DNA from: Ahaetulla prasina | Taxonomy: Eukaryota; Chordata; Lepidosauria; Squamata; Colubridae | NCBI RefSeq assembly: GCF_028640845.1 | Contig: NC_080541.1 | Location: 175,636,502-175,700,501, forward strand | Length of the DNA stretch: 64,000 nucleotides | Direction of reading: 5' to 3' | Part shown: positions 14,411 through 28,800 of the stretch, piece by piece | How positions within the stretch are numbered: the stretch's first letter is position 1 | Layout: every line of letters starts with the position of its first letter | Position numbers and translations under genes: made by a program | The notes under the pieces: generated by a model | Told to the model about the DNA's origin: nothing | Seen by the model: the letters and a program-made list of their open reading frames with translations, nothing else | Databases searched by the model: none

Positions 14411-14819
14411 AAAAACTTAAAGAACTGATGCATTTTCTGTATCTACATCCTCTCTTCCATTAAAGCTCAAAAAAGTAAAGTTAACATGTCCGAGTTGCAA
14501 GAATCCCACACGACCTGCAGAAGATAGCAGAGATACAGGAAACTTTCTTTGCTGCCATCTACCGGTCCTCCGGATTTGTGCAGTATTGATATGGTAGCGC
14601 TAATAAAAAGAGTCATATTGCAATGGCCAATGTCTAAGCGGGAGCAGTCTGCGTTCCGCAGAGCTATCTTCTCTGCGTTCCTGGGTACTAAACTGCGTGG
14701 GGAAAACCATATAGGAGAGAAAAATAAAAATAAACAGAATCCCGGAACTCACATTCAACTGTATCAATCGCTGGAAGTTTTCAAATATTTCTATTACTCT
14801 TAAAAGCTTAGAACTGGTC

Positions 14820-15680
14820 TGCCGCTGATATCTTAAACTTCCGGCGCGTTGTGAATTCAGGGGTCCTTCCCGTGCTGATGGCGCATATATGTAGCTGTCT
14901 ATTTTAAGTGCCTTTCGTTGGATGCTAGCGCAGTTATGTAAGATTACCTAAACAGGAGTCCCATTCAAATTAGCAGAAAAATGAGTATTCCAGCTTCCCT
15001 AAACCAGATGCTTTAAAAGTTTTTCGCACGCGATGTTTAACAACTGTGGTGCTTTCTGCAGATTTTTTTTTTTTAATTAAGCCCAACTTCCGAGGCCATC
15101 AGAAATTTTCATTTTGCGGCATATTAGGGTAAACGCTATAGCCAGCCCACTTTGCAAGCAGATCCCCCCACAAGCCGAGAATAGATGCAAGTATGCATTT
15201 AAAAACTATTTGGCAGCGGGCAAGCCTTTTCAATTCAAACTTTTACCAAAATTGCCAAGTGAGAGGAGAGATTTTCCATTACAGTCTTATCAAGAACTCG
15301 GTGTTTTTTTTTTAAAAAATAATCAGCGGTATAAGCATAAAATATGTGAATTACAAAATACAAAGTATCAAGCCAGACAATCACACTATACATAAGCATA
15401 AACTGGCATGCTGACATTTGGTTGTTTTTCATCAAATGAACATCGCTAGCTTAACAAGAATTAATTCTTTTCCTAACAGGCTTTAGCTACTAAGATCTTA
15501 GTTTTTCAATCAATCACTGTGGAGAAAGAAAAGTGACTTCCACGTAAATAAAACCTGGCGGTATGATTTATAAAAACGATCTGGAAAAAGAGTTAGTCTC
15601 TGCTCCTCCCCAATGCTTCCGCCGAGTTAAAACTTCGCGCCTCCAAACCGCAAAATCCGCAGGACAACACAAACTAAGTC
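14820..15680. promoter_or_regulatory. Probable TOE1/MUTYH bidirectional promoter region
   Basis: TOE1 and MUTYH start head to head on either side of this region, as in mammals, where they share a promoter. CpGs are denser here than in the surroundings. An ETS-type core (CCGGAAGT on the minus strand) is at 14837-14844 and an E2F-like TTCGCGCC at 15634-15641. No transcription start was proved, and exon 1 of MUTYH was not identified. Confidence 0.4.
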
Positions 15681-16344
15681 TCGGGTCTATTTGCTGCTTG
15701 AAATATTAATTGCAGGACAGTTTGCGAAGAACCCCGTCCCCTCTCTCCATTTGAAACACACCTCTGTGTACACGGAATAAGAATTAAGTTAGAAAGTGTG
15801 TTGCCTCCAGTTGTGGGAAAGAAACACGTGAGTACGGTAAAATCCTTAAATTGTCCTTTACTTTCACTTCTACCCAAAGAGGGGCATTTATCGATAAAAG
15901 AAAAAGTAACCATTGGAGAGCCTAGGCTTTTGTGCTTCCTACAGTAGCACTGTGGTTGGTGGGCGTTGTACATCCCTTTGCTTTTCAATCTGCCGTTTGT
16001 GTAGTTCGTGGTTTGTTCTGTTTGCGTGCACGGTCAGCCTGTAGCGTTTCCGTGACGGCTCTGGGGCTACAAAGAGCCGTACAGATGAGAGGGAAAGGGG
16101 AAAAAAGAAACCCTGTATGCCTCCTTTGAAAGGACGTCTGTTTTCTAATAATTGTTCCATTTTTGAGCGTGTAAGAACAAAACAATCCTCCTACACGGAT
16201 GTTGTTGGCACGTGGTGAGAGGAGCCGACGGCTTTGTTAGGCATGGAAGGCTAGAATAGTCTGCATTAATTTAGGTTATTGAAAGGAAATCACACTCTTC
16301 GAAAAGTGGGGTTTGATTGCCACAGGGGAAGATTGCTTGGTGTA

Positions 16345-16510
16345 ATTTTATTTTTATATAGGGTTTATATTATATATTTATATATATGTATGTATGTATA
16401 TAGGTTTATATTTAGGTTTATATATATACCTATATATAGGTATATAGGTTAATATATAGGTTTTTTATTATATATAATATAATATAAACATATACATATA
16501 CATATCTACA
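16345..16510. repeat. AT-rich low-complexity tract
   Basis: A run of TATATA, TATG and TAGGTTTATA units with no coding content, upstream of the first MUTYH coding exon. Confidence 0.8.
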
Positions 16511-16841
16511 TACATATAATATAGGAGGGGGGCAAAGACCTAATCTTTATTTGCACTGTGAAGTCACTGTACAAGCTTTGGAATTTTCACCTCTCTTATG
16601 TGAGTTGGTGAGTCTGTGTCAATAATAAAAAAAGATTCCCATTTGTAGCCCTCATTTCTCCTTACAGCATATTTTTTTCAGATTGCCCACATTTGTAATT
16701 TGTAATTATCTGTTAGCATACTAAATTTGTTACAATTCCGAGTATATATATAAAGAGTTGCACAAATTGTTACATTTAGATTTGGAAAGACTTTGATTTA
16801 ATCTAATGATAACATATTTTATGCTCTTCCCTAGTTTGGAA

Positions 16842-19800
16842 ATGAATAAACGCCAAACGTCAAAGTGCAGCAATCTGGGAAAATCCAAAAACCATCAAAG
16901 AAAGATGAAAAAAGGACTTGTACTTTGCAAAGGTAATAGAACTACACAAAATTTTTGCTCAAGAAACAGGAGAATAACAAGACTAGTACTGTATTTTTCC
17001 ACAGTCTCGACTTCTTTTTTGTAATGTGGTAACCAAAACTGGATGTAATATTCCAGGAGTGTGGTCTGGAATACTGCATCCTGTTTGAGATTTTGGAAAA
17101 AGTGCAGAGAAGAGCAACTAAGATGATTAAGGGCCTGGAGACAAAAACATGAAGAATGGTTATAGGAATTGGGTATGGCCAGTCTAGAGAAAAGAAGGTC
17201 TAGGGGTGACATGACAGTATTTTGAGGGGTTTCCACAAAGAAGAGGAAATCAACTTATTTCCAAAGCACCAAGAAGGCAAGACAAGAAACAATGGATGGA
17301 AACTAATCAAGGAGAGAAGCAACCTGGAATTAAGGAGAAACCTCCTAACAGTGAGGACAATTAATCAGTGGAACAGCTTGCCTTCAGAATTTGTGGGTGC
17401 TTTATCACTGGAGGTTTTACAAGGAAAGACTGGACAGCCACCTATCTGAAATAGTATAGAATAGAATTTTAGAATTTCTATTCTATTCTGTTCTGTTCTG
17501 TTCTGTTCTGTTCTGTTCTGTTCTAGAATCTCTTGCTTGAGAAGGGCCTTGGACTAGAATACCTCCAAGGTCCCTTCAGCTCTATTCTGATTGATTGTAT
17601 TGAATAAAATATAATTTAAAGTGTAATTATCATCTTGGGGTGGTTACTCCTAACTTAATCTTTTATTTGATTATACATTATAATAAATTGGAGAGTGAAA
17701 TTGCAAACAATTCAATTCCAGATTGATTGCCCCCTCAACGTAGCCCTAAGAAATGCTGACTTTAAAATGTTAATTTCTCTTTACTACAGAAGTGCCAAGT
17801 TCTCAGCCTTTATTTCACACATTCAGTGATGCAGTTGAAATCAGAGACTTCCAGAAGAGACTGCTATCTTGGTACAATAAATGTAAACGAGATCTGCCAT
17901 GGAGGAAACTGGTATGGAAAAATAAGGAGTAGTTCAGAAATATTTTGTTTTCTTTAAAATAAGGAGATAATTGTTGCATTGGATTTTCATTCTTCCTGTT
18001 CCTCTATTGCAGGCTGCAACTGAAACTGATGATGACAAACGAGCATATGCTGGTGAGAGCAATAATTCATCTATTTCATCAAACTATATTAAATGCAAAA
18101 AAAATGTCAATTCTCATCAACAAAATGAGTGATTTGATTGGCGTTTGATTATATGTTGATTTGGGTAATATGTTTATATATTATAATTATATAATATGAT
18201 TATATGATTATATATTATTTTTATTAATAGAGTTGTTAAGGGGCATACCTCTTATCATGCTTCCTTGATCTAGGTATCTTTAATCAACACTCTCTGATTG
18301 TTTCTGCTGCTGTTTCCCCTTTGTGCTTGCAGTATGGGTATCGGAGATCATGCTCCAGCAAACCCAAGTGGCTTCAGTGATTAATTACTACAATCGTTGG
18401 ATGCAGGTGATGCTGAGCTCCTTTCTTTGTGACAAATTCGCATGTACATTAACCAGCATTCTGGGTTTTGAATGATTTGTGCATCTGTTCTGCTTTGCAG
18501 AGCCAGTAAATAAACACCTGTTTTTCTTTGTGATGTAGAAATGGCCAACCTTGCAGGATTTAGCTGAAGCTTCATTAGAGGTAAAAATATTTTAAATATG
18601 TTTATGAATATGCACACATTTACTAACTGAAAAGGAAATGTATATATATGACCTTATCCTTCTTGGGTTAATTTGAGTTTTTTTTCACATTTCTGTTTGA
18701 GAATAGGAAGTAAATGAACTATGGGCAGGCCTTGGCTACTATTCTCGAGGAAAAAGGCTCCAGGAAGGTGCATATAAGGTACTTTAGTTTTGACAATATT
18801 AATGAGTTACTGGGTGAACGGGTTGCTGCTTAACTTTGGCAAGAAGATAGTTCTATTTATTTGGCTTATAGTCACTTCGCAAATTGAGACTGGGCAGATA
18901 ATATAGGATTAAATCCAAGAACAAGCCAACAACAAGGAAAAAATGCAACCCTTGATTCCACTAGAATTGGGTGGCCAATAAATTTAAATAAACAAGAAAA
19001 TCCAAGGCTAAACATTAGTCATTTTCACATTCCACTCATAAATGGGCTCATCCAACACATTGCCCTAAGTCAGGTCTTCAAGATCCTACATAACTTCAAC
19101 ATGGTTGGGAACATCTTAAATAACTATTAGCCTTCAACAGCATGTCTGAACGTCTTAGAGATGTGTTATTTAATAAACGGATTATTGTGTTGAAAATACT
19201 ATGGATACAGCACAACCTTCCTGTTAAGAGTATAGCAGACATTCAGTTTATTTCTTTCCCTTTGCTTTGATTGCTTTATTCATTGATCTTTTACAGGTGA
19301 TGTCACAACTGGCAGGTCATATGCCAAGGACAGCAGAAGAACTGCAGAAGCAGCTGCCAGGAGTAGGGAAGTACACTGCAGGAGCTATTGCATCCATAGC
19401 ATTTGGCCAGGTAATGATGCCATCATACTGGGTACTTAACCTTGCTTTAGGGTGCATATGGAAGATAGCATTGGGCATCTATGTTTCTGTTTGCAAAAAT
19501 GATCATTCCCAGCTCTTCAAACATCTTATATCTAATTGCCCTTTTGCAGCTTTAGGCTTCTTCTATTTTGATCCTGTTTATGTGTTTAGAGACAAAAAAA
19601 AGGCATCTCCCCTTGCTGGAAGGGCTCAGTGAAAAGATGAAATATTTTCCAGTAGGATGGAGAAAAACCAGTAAAATGTTTTTATTTTTTTGAAAGAATC
19701 GCTCTATTCACATAAGTTTTATGATATACATTAGTAATTAGTAATATCGGTGACATCCAATAATTGAAATTCTTTTGAACAATCACAAAATTAAAATAAT

Positions 19801-22800
19801 GCAACAATAAAATGTAATAAGTAGAACAGGAAAGGTCTATCATGCATGTGCATGCACAGACGTAAATATAAATATTTTGATTTTAGCTTGGCTCCTGATG
19901 TCTACATGAACTGTAAAATGCCTGGAAGGAAGAACAGATAGTCTTAGCCTAGTATTGAAAATATATCAGTTGCAAACAAGTGTGTTTCCCTGGGGATGGG
20001 TTTGCATAACCTGGAGTCCCAACTGAAAGGCCCTGTCCCTTGTAAACAACCTACTTCCTTCATGGAAGGTGGAGGATTTGAACAGACATTTCTAAGATGA
20101 CCAAGAAAATCTGTACACAGCCTGAATGGTACTGTGGTCATGAGTATGTTTAGAAGACTCATTGAAATCTATCTCAAGCATAAAAATTTTTCTTCAAAAT
20201 ATACAGGTGACAGGAGTGGTAGATGGAAATGTGACTCGAGTTTTGTGTCGTACAAGAGCCATTGGAGCTGACACTGCCAATTCAGCTGCTGCAGATGCAC
20301 TCTGGTAAGGAATTACTTTCATTCCTACAATGCACTAAGATCTATAAAGCAATAATTCATACAATAGAGAAGGGGTGTCAAACTCGATTTCATTGAGGGC
20401 CGTATCAAGATTGTGTTGACCTTGGGGGAAGCGGAGTGGGCATGGCCAGGGGGCGTGGCCAGTTCAATGTCATTCATGTCGGGGGTGCCTGTGGTGGCCC
20501 GAGAAAATGAACTCCCGAGCTCCATTTTTGGCTGCAACAGCCTCCTGCAACCCTCTGCCAGCAAAAACTGAGCTCCATTTTAGGTTGCTACAGTTTCCTG
20601 CAACCCTCCACCCGCAGCCCTCCCGAGCTCCCTCCTTTCACTGGCAGAGACACCGCAGGTCGGTCCTTCACTCTTTCCAGAGAGACCCCGCAGGCCAGAT
20701 CTAAGCACCCCGCAGGCTGGATCCAGCCTCCAAGCCTTGAGTTTGACACCCCTGCAATAGAGAATAAAGTACATTGCATGTAAGAAGTCCCTTTGAAGTC
20801 AAGAGGACTTAAAGATCTCTGTCCAGTGTAGCTCACTGGGATTGTTGCTGGATGAAATGAAGAGAAATCCCAATTACAACTGCCTTGAATTCCTGAAGAA
20901 GAAACAAGTTATAAATAGGGGGGAAAATCCTTTAGGATTGGATTAAACAGTGTGCTGAGGAACGAATAGAAGCTACAAAGAATGATGATAGCATACCTAA
21001 AAATAGTGTTTGCATTGATAGCTGAATTTTCAGGATACATAATTTCTATGTTTTTAAAATTTGTCCACAACTATGAAGTGTCAAAATCCTTATTTAAATA
21101 GTGAAATGAAAGATTCTTTAAATGATGTGTTTATGCCATCAGATTCTATAGAGGAAGAGTAATTTCTCATTCATGTCTAGATAACTTTTTAAACTTGGAC
21201 TCAATTCAAATATTTGTTGGCCAGATTTTCCTTTGGCTTACAGTGAGATATATAATTGTTTCTAAACAAAATAGGCTTTTTTCTGTTCTTTATTTAACAG
21301 AGGTGTTTATTGGCACATCCTTCCCCATAGCCATTGCCTTGGGCATATCTGAAGTAGGAAGCCAAATAAATCAAGATTTTTATAGTCACAAGATATTGTT
21401 GTGGGGGTCATATCTAATATTTTATTCAGGTATTAGGATATTAATATCTTAGTAATAAGTTTTGTCTGTCATGTTAAAATGTTAGACTTTTACAGAATGG
21501 AATAAAAAGATAAACAAGATACTTGCTGAGACACTAACATTCATACAGGTTGTCCCAAATTTACAACTGCAGTTGGGACCAGAACTTCTGCCACTAAGAC
21601 ATTACAGTTGTTAAAGGAATTGTGCCCAATTTTATAAAAAAAAAATTGTCATTAACAAATTATATAGTTGTTAAATGAATTTGCCTTCCCTCATTGACTA
21701 CTTGTTGGAAGCTGGCTGGAAAGGTCACAAATGGTGATCAGGTGACCACAAGTGCAACTGTTGTAAATACATACTAGTTACCCAAATTGCAGTTGCGACT
21801 CTGGGGATGCTGTGAATGTCATAATACAACCAGTTGTAAGTCACTTTTTTCAGTGCTGTTGTAACTTCAAACTGTTGTTAAATGAACGGTTGTAAGATGA
21901 GGACAAGCCTGTATCAGGTTTTTCTTATAATCCATCTTGAAGTTACTAAAATAAAAGATGTGAAGTTATGTAGGATCATATTAATAATTTAGGTCCAAAG
22001 TGCTCTAAAATAGTGAACTAATGTCTGACACCAGGGGAAGGATTTGTAGAGGTTTTACAGATGATGGATAATCATAATACATGTTATTCTTGACTTATGA
22101 CCACAATTGAGCCCAAAATTTCTGTTGTTTAGCGAAAAAGTTGTTAAGTGTCTTTTGCCCCATTTTGTTACCTTTCTTGTCACCATTTTTAAGTGAATCA
22201 CTGTGGTTGTTAAGCTGGAACACAATTGTTAAGTGAATCTGGTTTCCCCCTTGACTTTGCTTGTCAAAAGGTCATAAAAAGTGGTCACATGACCCCAGGG
22301 ATACTGCAACTGTCCTAAATATGAGTCAGTTGCCAAGCATCTGAATTTTGATCACATGACCTTAGGGATCCTGCAATGGTTGTAAGTGTGAAAAAGGGTC
22401 CTAAATCACTTTTTTCAGTGCTGCTGTAACCTTGAATGGTCACTAAATGGACTGTTGTAAGTTGAGGACAACCTATACCTGCAAAGACTTAGCAATGACA
22501 ACAATGAATAGAATAGAAAACAGATTACAATGTCATATTTGACACATTCAATGCATGCTATAAATGATGGAGATCAAGCCTACAGGAGATCAACCCTGAC
22601 TGCTCTTTAGAAGGCCAGGTCCTGAAGATGAAACTGAAATACTTTGGCCACCTAATGAGAAGGAAAGAGTCACTGGAGAAGAGCCTAATGCTGGGAAAGA
22701 TTGAGGGCAAAAGAAGAGTGAGATGACAGAGAATGAGGTGGCTGGATGGAGTCACTGAAGCAAGTGATGTGAGCTTAAATGAACTCCAGAGAATGGTAGA

Positions 22801-25800
22801 GGACAGGAAAGCCTGAAGGAACGTTGCCCATGGGACGCAATGGGTCGGACAGAACTAACAACAATAAATGATGGCATACATCCTGAAGAAAGAAATTTGG
22901 TGGTGTTTTTTTATTTGAGGACGTTGAGGGGAAATCTTGGTTGTAATAGGATTTTGGTAAACTTAAGATTCTGTATACATAACAAAATGCAGTATATAAT
23001 GTTCTCAGCTTGAAGAGAAACTAAACGTAATTTTTAATGTGGTACTTGTTACTTCACACTTATTTAGTTTCTACTTCATGAAAAACCATTAATTTAATTG
23101 TTACCTCAGCCATTCCACAGAGTGCAGGGTTGTCTCACGTTATGCCAAATTGTATGCAGTGAGATTTGTGGAATAGCGGGAGATCTTTTGAACAAATGAA
23201 CCTTATCTTTTTCTAACTTGAATTCCTCCCCTACAATATATAGCATTAATGAATAACAACGCTATTTTTCTTAGGGCTTTAGCCCACACTCTGGTTGACC
23301 AGACCCATCCAGGTGACTTTAATCAAGCAATGATGGAGTTAGGTGCAACTGTGTGTACTCCCAAGACCCCGTTGTGCATGGAATGTCCAGTGAAACAGCA
23401 CTGCAGAGCTCTCCATCAAGTAAGGATACCCTGTTTGTTTGAATGCTCCACTCAGATCTGCAAGAATTATATGAGGGAGGCTTTGTTCTTTGTGGGGTGT
23501 GGTGCACTGGCTTTGTATCTTAAACTAAAACGCTATATACACATACATGTGTGGAGTAGATGAAGATTCCAGGAAGACAGACGATAGGATCACATATGAA
23601 TCTTGAGGCTGAGAGGGACTATGGCCTTCCCCTGTAGACTGGGAATTTGGGGAGTTGTCTTAATATGCTTGAACAGCATCATGTTGCTTTAGTATGATTA
23701 AGGTTGTAGCCTTATTATTAGGCTAACAGTGCAAGCCTATCCAAACACACTCAAAAATAAATCTAAGATCTTGAAGAGTGACTTATTTCTGAATATATAT
23801 GCATGTTAGCCTAATAATGTTGTCCTAGTGAGGCTTTGTTATATTTGTATTTATCAGAATGTAAATTATTTTTCACAATCTCTTCCACATAGCAATTCTA
23901 CTACAACTCTTTTTTTTTTAAGTGTTGACTGCCTTCCCCAATCTGGACATACTCTAGTTGCTTGGAATTCAACTCCCAGAATTCTCAGTAATGGCTATCA
24001 TCATTTTAGCCATTGTCTATCCACTGCAGGATGAAGGCATCTTCCGCATGTTTCCAAACAATACGGTCCTGAGCTTTCTTTTGTCAATTGGGCCCGCAAT
24101 ACTTGCAGATGTTGTAGATCCAACTTGTTTTAGGTCTCTTTTATGGATGCTTTTTATCAAGTGGGATCCATTCCATGGCAGCCTTGGTCCAATTGCCATC
24201 AGTTCTTCTTGCCAAGTGACAGCCCATTTCCATTTCAATTCTTTTGCTCTCTTGATGATATTGTATACTTTCGTTTGTTCTCTAATCTACATGTAGCTCT
24301 TTCTGTCTTGTCTTGTAATGCCAAGCATGTATCTTTCCATGGCTCTTTGTGCCACTCATAGCCATTCTATCGATTGTGAAATTAAGTGTCCATCTTTCCC
24401 CTGGAAGTTCTAAAAATTGAAATTTGCACCTTTAGAGAGTGCATGAGCTTTATTATTTATTTACTACAAAAAATTGTACGAGAAAGGCTGCTGTATAACA
24501 AACCTTGCAGTCCAGTTTTTCACTTGGCTTAATCTTTACTTGGAATCATAATTAACTGAACCCTAAAATTGACAGGCCTTCCTGTCCTTCCAGTCATGTC
24601 TCTCCCTGTTGTTACCTTCACCCTCTTCCTACACCAGTACAAAAACCCTTTATCCTTTGCAGGTGGAAAAGGATCGGTTAAATTCCACCAAGAGACCGTT
24701 AGGAAAAACTGCTTCTAAAAGCCTCCCTGTGTTAGATATGGAGGAATGTGGTAAGTGCTAATAAATAATTTATATTACCAGGATGATTGTTTACACTGAG
24801 AATGAGAATTAAGGTTTTACAAAAGCGAGGAAGACTCTCAGAACTTCATTCCCGACTAACCTCTTTCCACAGACATTGCTTCATTGTCCCAGTGATGCAT
24901 AAGGAAGGACAGAATTGTGATCGTGCTCTCAAATCAGCTGGTTTATCCCTCAAGAGAAATTGTATTTTTGTCTTCGTATTACCTTCATTATTAAGGCTTT
25001 AACAACGTCCTTGTGTAGTAAAAAATGTTGGAGATGTGAGATGGAATTGGGGACTTATGAACATATGTGGTATAAATGTGATAAGGTTAAAAAGTTTTGG
25101 CAACAATTGGAGAAAATGATATTTGAAATGATGGGGAAAGTAATAATATTGAGAGTGGAAACTATATTATTGTTGGTAATTAAGGAAATAGAATTAACAA
25201 AATATGAAAAAGAATTGATTAGAATTATGATTATAATAGGTAGAATTATAATAGCTAGATATTGGAAATTAGATGTGATTTTTAGAATAGAAGAGTGGAA
25301 TTTTGAAATGTGGAAATTAGCCTTAAATGATAAAATGACATGTGATATTAAAATTAGAAGTGGTGTGTATAAAGAAAATATTTTCTGGAAGACTTGGAAA
25401 CCATTCGTGGATTATGCGCTTGGAAAATTGGATGCTTCGGTACCTGTACCTCGAGAACGTGGATTTTGGCAATCATGAGGATATATCCGAAGACCCAAAT
25501 CTTCCTTTTTTTTTGTATAGCACAAGGGTGTAATAATGTATTTTCTTTTTGTTTGTTGGAAAAAAGTAATAAAAAATTTAAAAAAAAACAAAAAACAACA
25601 ACGTCCTTGTGGGAAAAAGTGGATTGAACGTGTGATGTGCTTCCAAACTGCCTACTCGTTTGGAAAGTTTGCATCTTTAAACTGAGGTGGTCTTTGCTGC
25701 AGGGGACATTCAACTTTCATTTTTGAATGTAATCATAGGATCTGGAGGTCATGGCAAATGGATTAAAAATAACATCTTTGTGTAATGCTTATTTTATACT

Positions 25801-28800
25801 TGTTAATATTGCTATTTTAAATGTTGTATTCTGTTCTATTATGTTTATTAATATAGGCTTTCTTGGGAAGGAAGGGTGGGAGGTTGCTTGAACTTTGTCA
25901 CTATGGGATGGGCAGAGTCAGAGGAACTGTGATTCTTCTTGCCAAGCCAAGCCTTCCTGTCCTAGATGTCCATGAAAAGAGATTATAATGAAGGACTACT
26001 CCTGCTACTGTCAGCATTTCAGAGTTTGGCTGATCGCCTGCTGCTTCCTTCTCATTATTAGCTGCTGTCTCAGGGAGCTGTTCCCTCTGCCTGCCTTCCT
26101 CAGTACCATGGGAGCCCAGCCTTGGTGTCACTAATTTCCCAAGAAAGATTACCAAGAAGCAGCCCAGAATAGAACACACAGCCACATGCGTGCTACAGAG
26201 GAGATGCAGTGATGGGAATCCAGAGTACTTTCTTGTGAGGAGGGCCAGCTCAGGTAACCAGCTGAAGAAGAAATCAAGGAAGGCTAAGCATTGTCAACTA
26301 ATGTTACATCTCCAGCTCTAGTTCTGTAGCAGTTATAGAAATTTGGATCTTGTCATGAAGTGTCTTTTTGTCTTGTTTTTTTAAAGAAATTACTAGGAAG
26401 GATTGTTTCTCTGAAGGTTTTTAGAGGCTTTTCTTAGGCTAAAGAAGCCAATTTTATCTTGGTAACTTTGAATAAGAAACTACAAATATGTGAGCATCTG
26501 TAGGCCTGAACCAAGAGCCAATTTATTTGTATGTCCATTCCAGGTACTGTCCAGTGGTGTGGGCCCAAGCGTCTTTTGATTAATGACATGTTTTTCCATT
26601 CTCATTGAGAAAACATTTGAATAATAAAGTTTATTGAATTCCTTTATCTATGTGAGAGAAATATTGTTCTTTAACAGAGAATACTCATTCCTTACATAAT
26701 TACTGTAAAAATAACATTTTAGCTGAAAGCATTTCAATAGCTTTTTTTTTTTTGAAGCAGAGAGTTCAAATTCACACATGTAACCATTGTGTTATCTTAA
26801 ATTGTACTGATTAGACATTTTCTTGTAGGTCTGCTAGCTGGATTGTGGGAGTTTCCTAGCATCCTCCTTGAACAAGGGCAGGAAAAGCAACAGAAAGTGA
26901 TTCTGGCAGATCACCTCCTAGCCTCGCTTGGCAATGACTTGGCAGTGAGGCAACTACAGTATGTCGGAGAGGTAAATTGGATCCCAGATAGGAATTGGTA
27001 ATGCTTTTATAATCAGCCATTGTTAGCCAGTCTTCCAACAAGTTTCTCCCATGTTTTTGTTGTGTCTTGGATCTTCAGCCCAGTTCACTTTGGGGTAGCA
27101 TTAGCATTAGAAGTTCTATTGCTATTTACAATTATAGTAAAGTTTTAGAGTAGAGTAGATACAAGGAACCAAGATGAATGTACTACATTTGGAAAATGGT
27201 TGTTGAATATTGAAATTAGCCAAGGTTACAAATAGATAGCTACATAGCAATGAAATTAGTTCCCCAAAAATGTGGGCAGCAAAATTTATCAGTTTATTGT
27301 CTTACTAAGACTTTTAAAACTTTGCAAGGTTACAAAAATATTGATCTTAATTTCAATTTTAGCCTTATCCAAATTGTTATAAAGTATGGTTCAATGCAGC
27401 AGAATTTTTCCCCCCGTATCTTTGCTCCTAAATCTAGATATCATGTCCCTGTAGCTCCTTGTCTCAAAGCAGGGAAGAGTAAAGGTTAGAAAAGAAAACT
27501 CCAAGGATTCCTCTCCTTGGGGCATTTAGTTTCCATCTCTACCATACCACTCTTCCTTCTGCCCATCATAATATTGAGTTACAGGATCCATCCACATATC
27601 CACCACTCAGGTTCTCCATATCTTCTCCCACATCCGTCAAACATATCTGATCTATTTTTTGAATGTGGACAAAGATGAGGAAAATTGGAATAGGAATGTG
27701 GAACTGCCAGCACCCCGATGGGTGACCAAAACAGAATTTCAGATCTCAGCCATCTCCACAGCTATGAAAAAGGTACTGAAAACCTGAGATTTAAACACTT
27801 TCATAGTGGATTTTTTTGCAATTCTCTAAAATGTTGTATGTGAGGAATGTAGGTAAATGTGTTAGATTTGTATTTTGCCATTCCTGTAGGAATACATTAC
27901 AATTTATGTAGAATCAGTTGTCCATTTTCTTCTATCCCAACCTCCTCCTTGAGATACCGATTGGCCCAGAGACATCCAGTGAGATTTATGGCAGAGGATA
28001 GACTTAAAAATTGCAATTGTTTCATTTCACATGAATACCATTTGCTTCATTGTTCAGACAATGTGCTTCCAAGAAATGTTGATAGAAGACTTCAATGCAC
28101 AGAAACAGAAGCCATCCTGTCTCCCTACCTCTCTGTGGAATTAGAACCAATTCTATGCAGACACTCAAGCCTGTCAGTGTAATAATTTGGGGCCACATTG
28201 ATGTCCCCATCATATCCCAGAACTGATGTTCTGCAGTAGAGTTGATAAGTTCATGTGTAGCTATGTTAAGATTTCTAATCATCAATACATTTGCAAACAT
28301 AATATATCAATATATTCATGCACAATCACTGCTATATATAATAAGACTGAAAAGGATATGGGACTAAGAGCAAGTTCTGTTCTCCATCTATAAAATGGAA
28401 TTAGATGTACAGGGTTCCTGAGAACAGAACTTGCTCTTAGTCCCATATCCTTTTCAGTCTTACTATATATAGCAGTGATGGTTAACCTTGCAGTTTCTAC
28501 CCCCATCGAGTCCTAGCTTTCTCCTGCCTTCCTGCCTTCTCTGATCTTTGCAGTTTCTACCCCCATCGTGTCCTAGTTTTCTCCTGCATTCTTGCCATGG
28601 AGAAGCACCTGCAGAGGGTAGAACCTGCGGAGATCAGGAAACACTGCATGGCAGAGACCCGAAGACTAGCTAGCCAACGGGAGGTGCACGCATGTGTGGT
28701 GGGGCGATGGCTAGCGTGCCCGCAGAAAAGGCTCTGCATGCCACCTGTGGCATGCATGCCATATGTTCGCCATCACGGATATATAGGCTGAACATTGCCC

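Noticed and set aside
24960..25478. 172-codon open frame as a host gene.
   Set aside because: It is the ORF2 end of a truncated L1 with target duplications.
24751..26828. MUTYH seemed to lack the exon for the interdomain connector and first part of the Nudix-like domain; exons 10 and 12 even join in phase without it.
   Set aside because: Reading on, the exon is present at 26062-26253 ([23 protein letters not shown]), with phase 1 at both ends.
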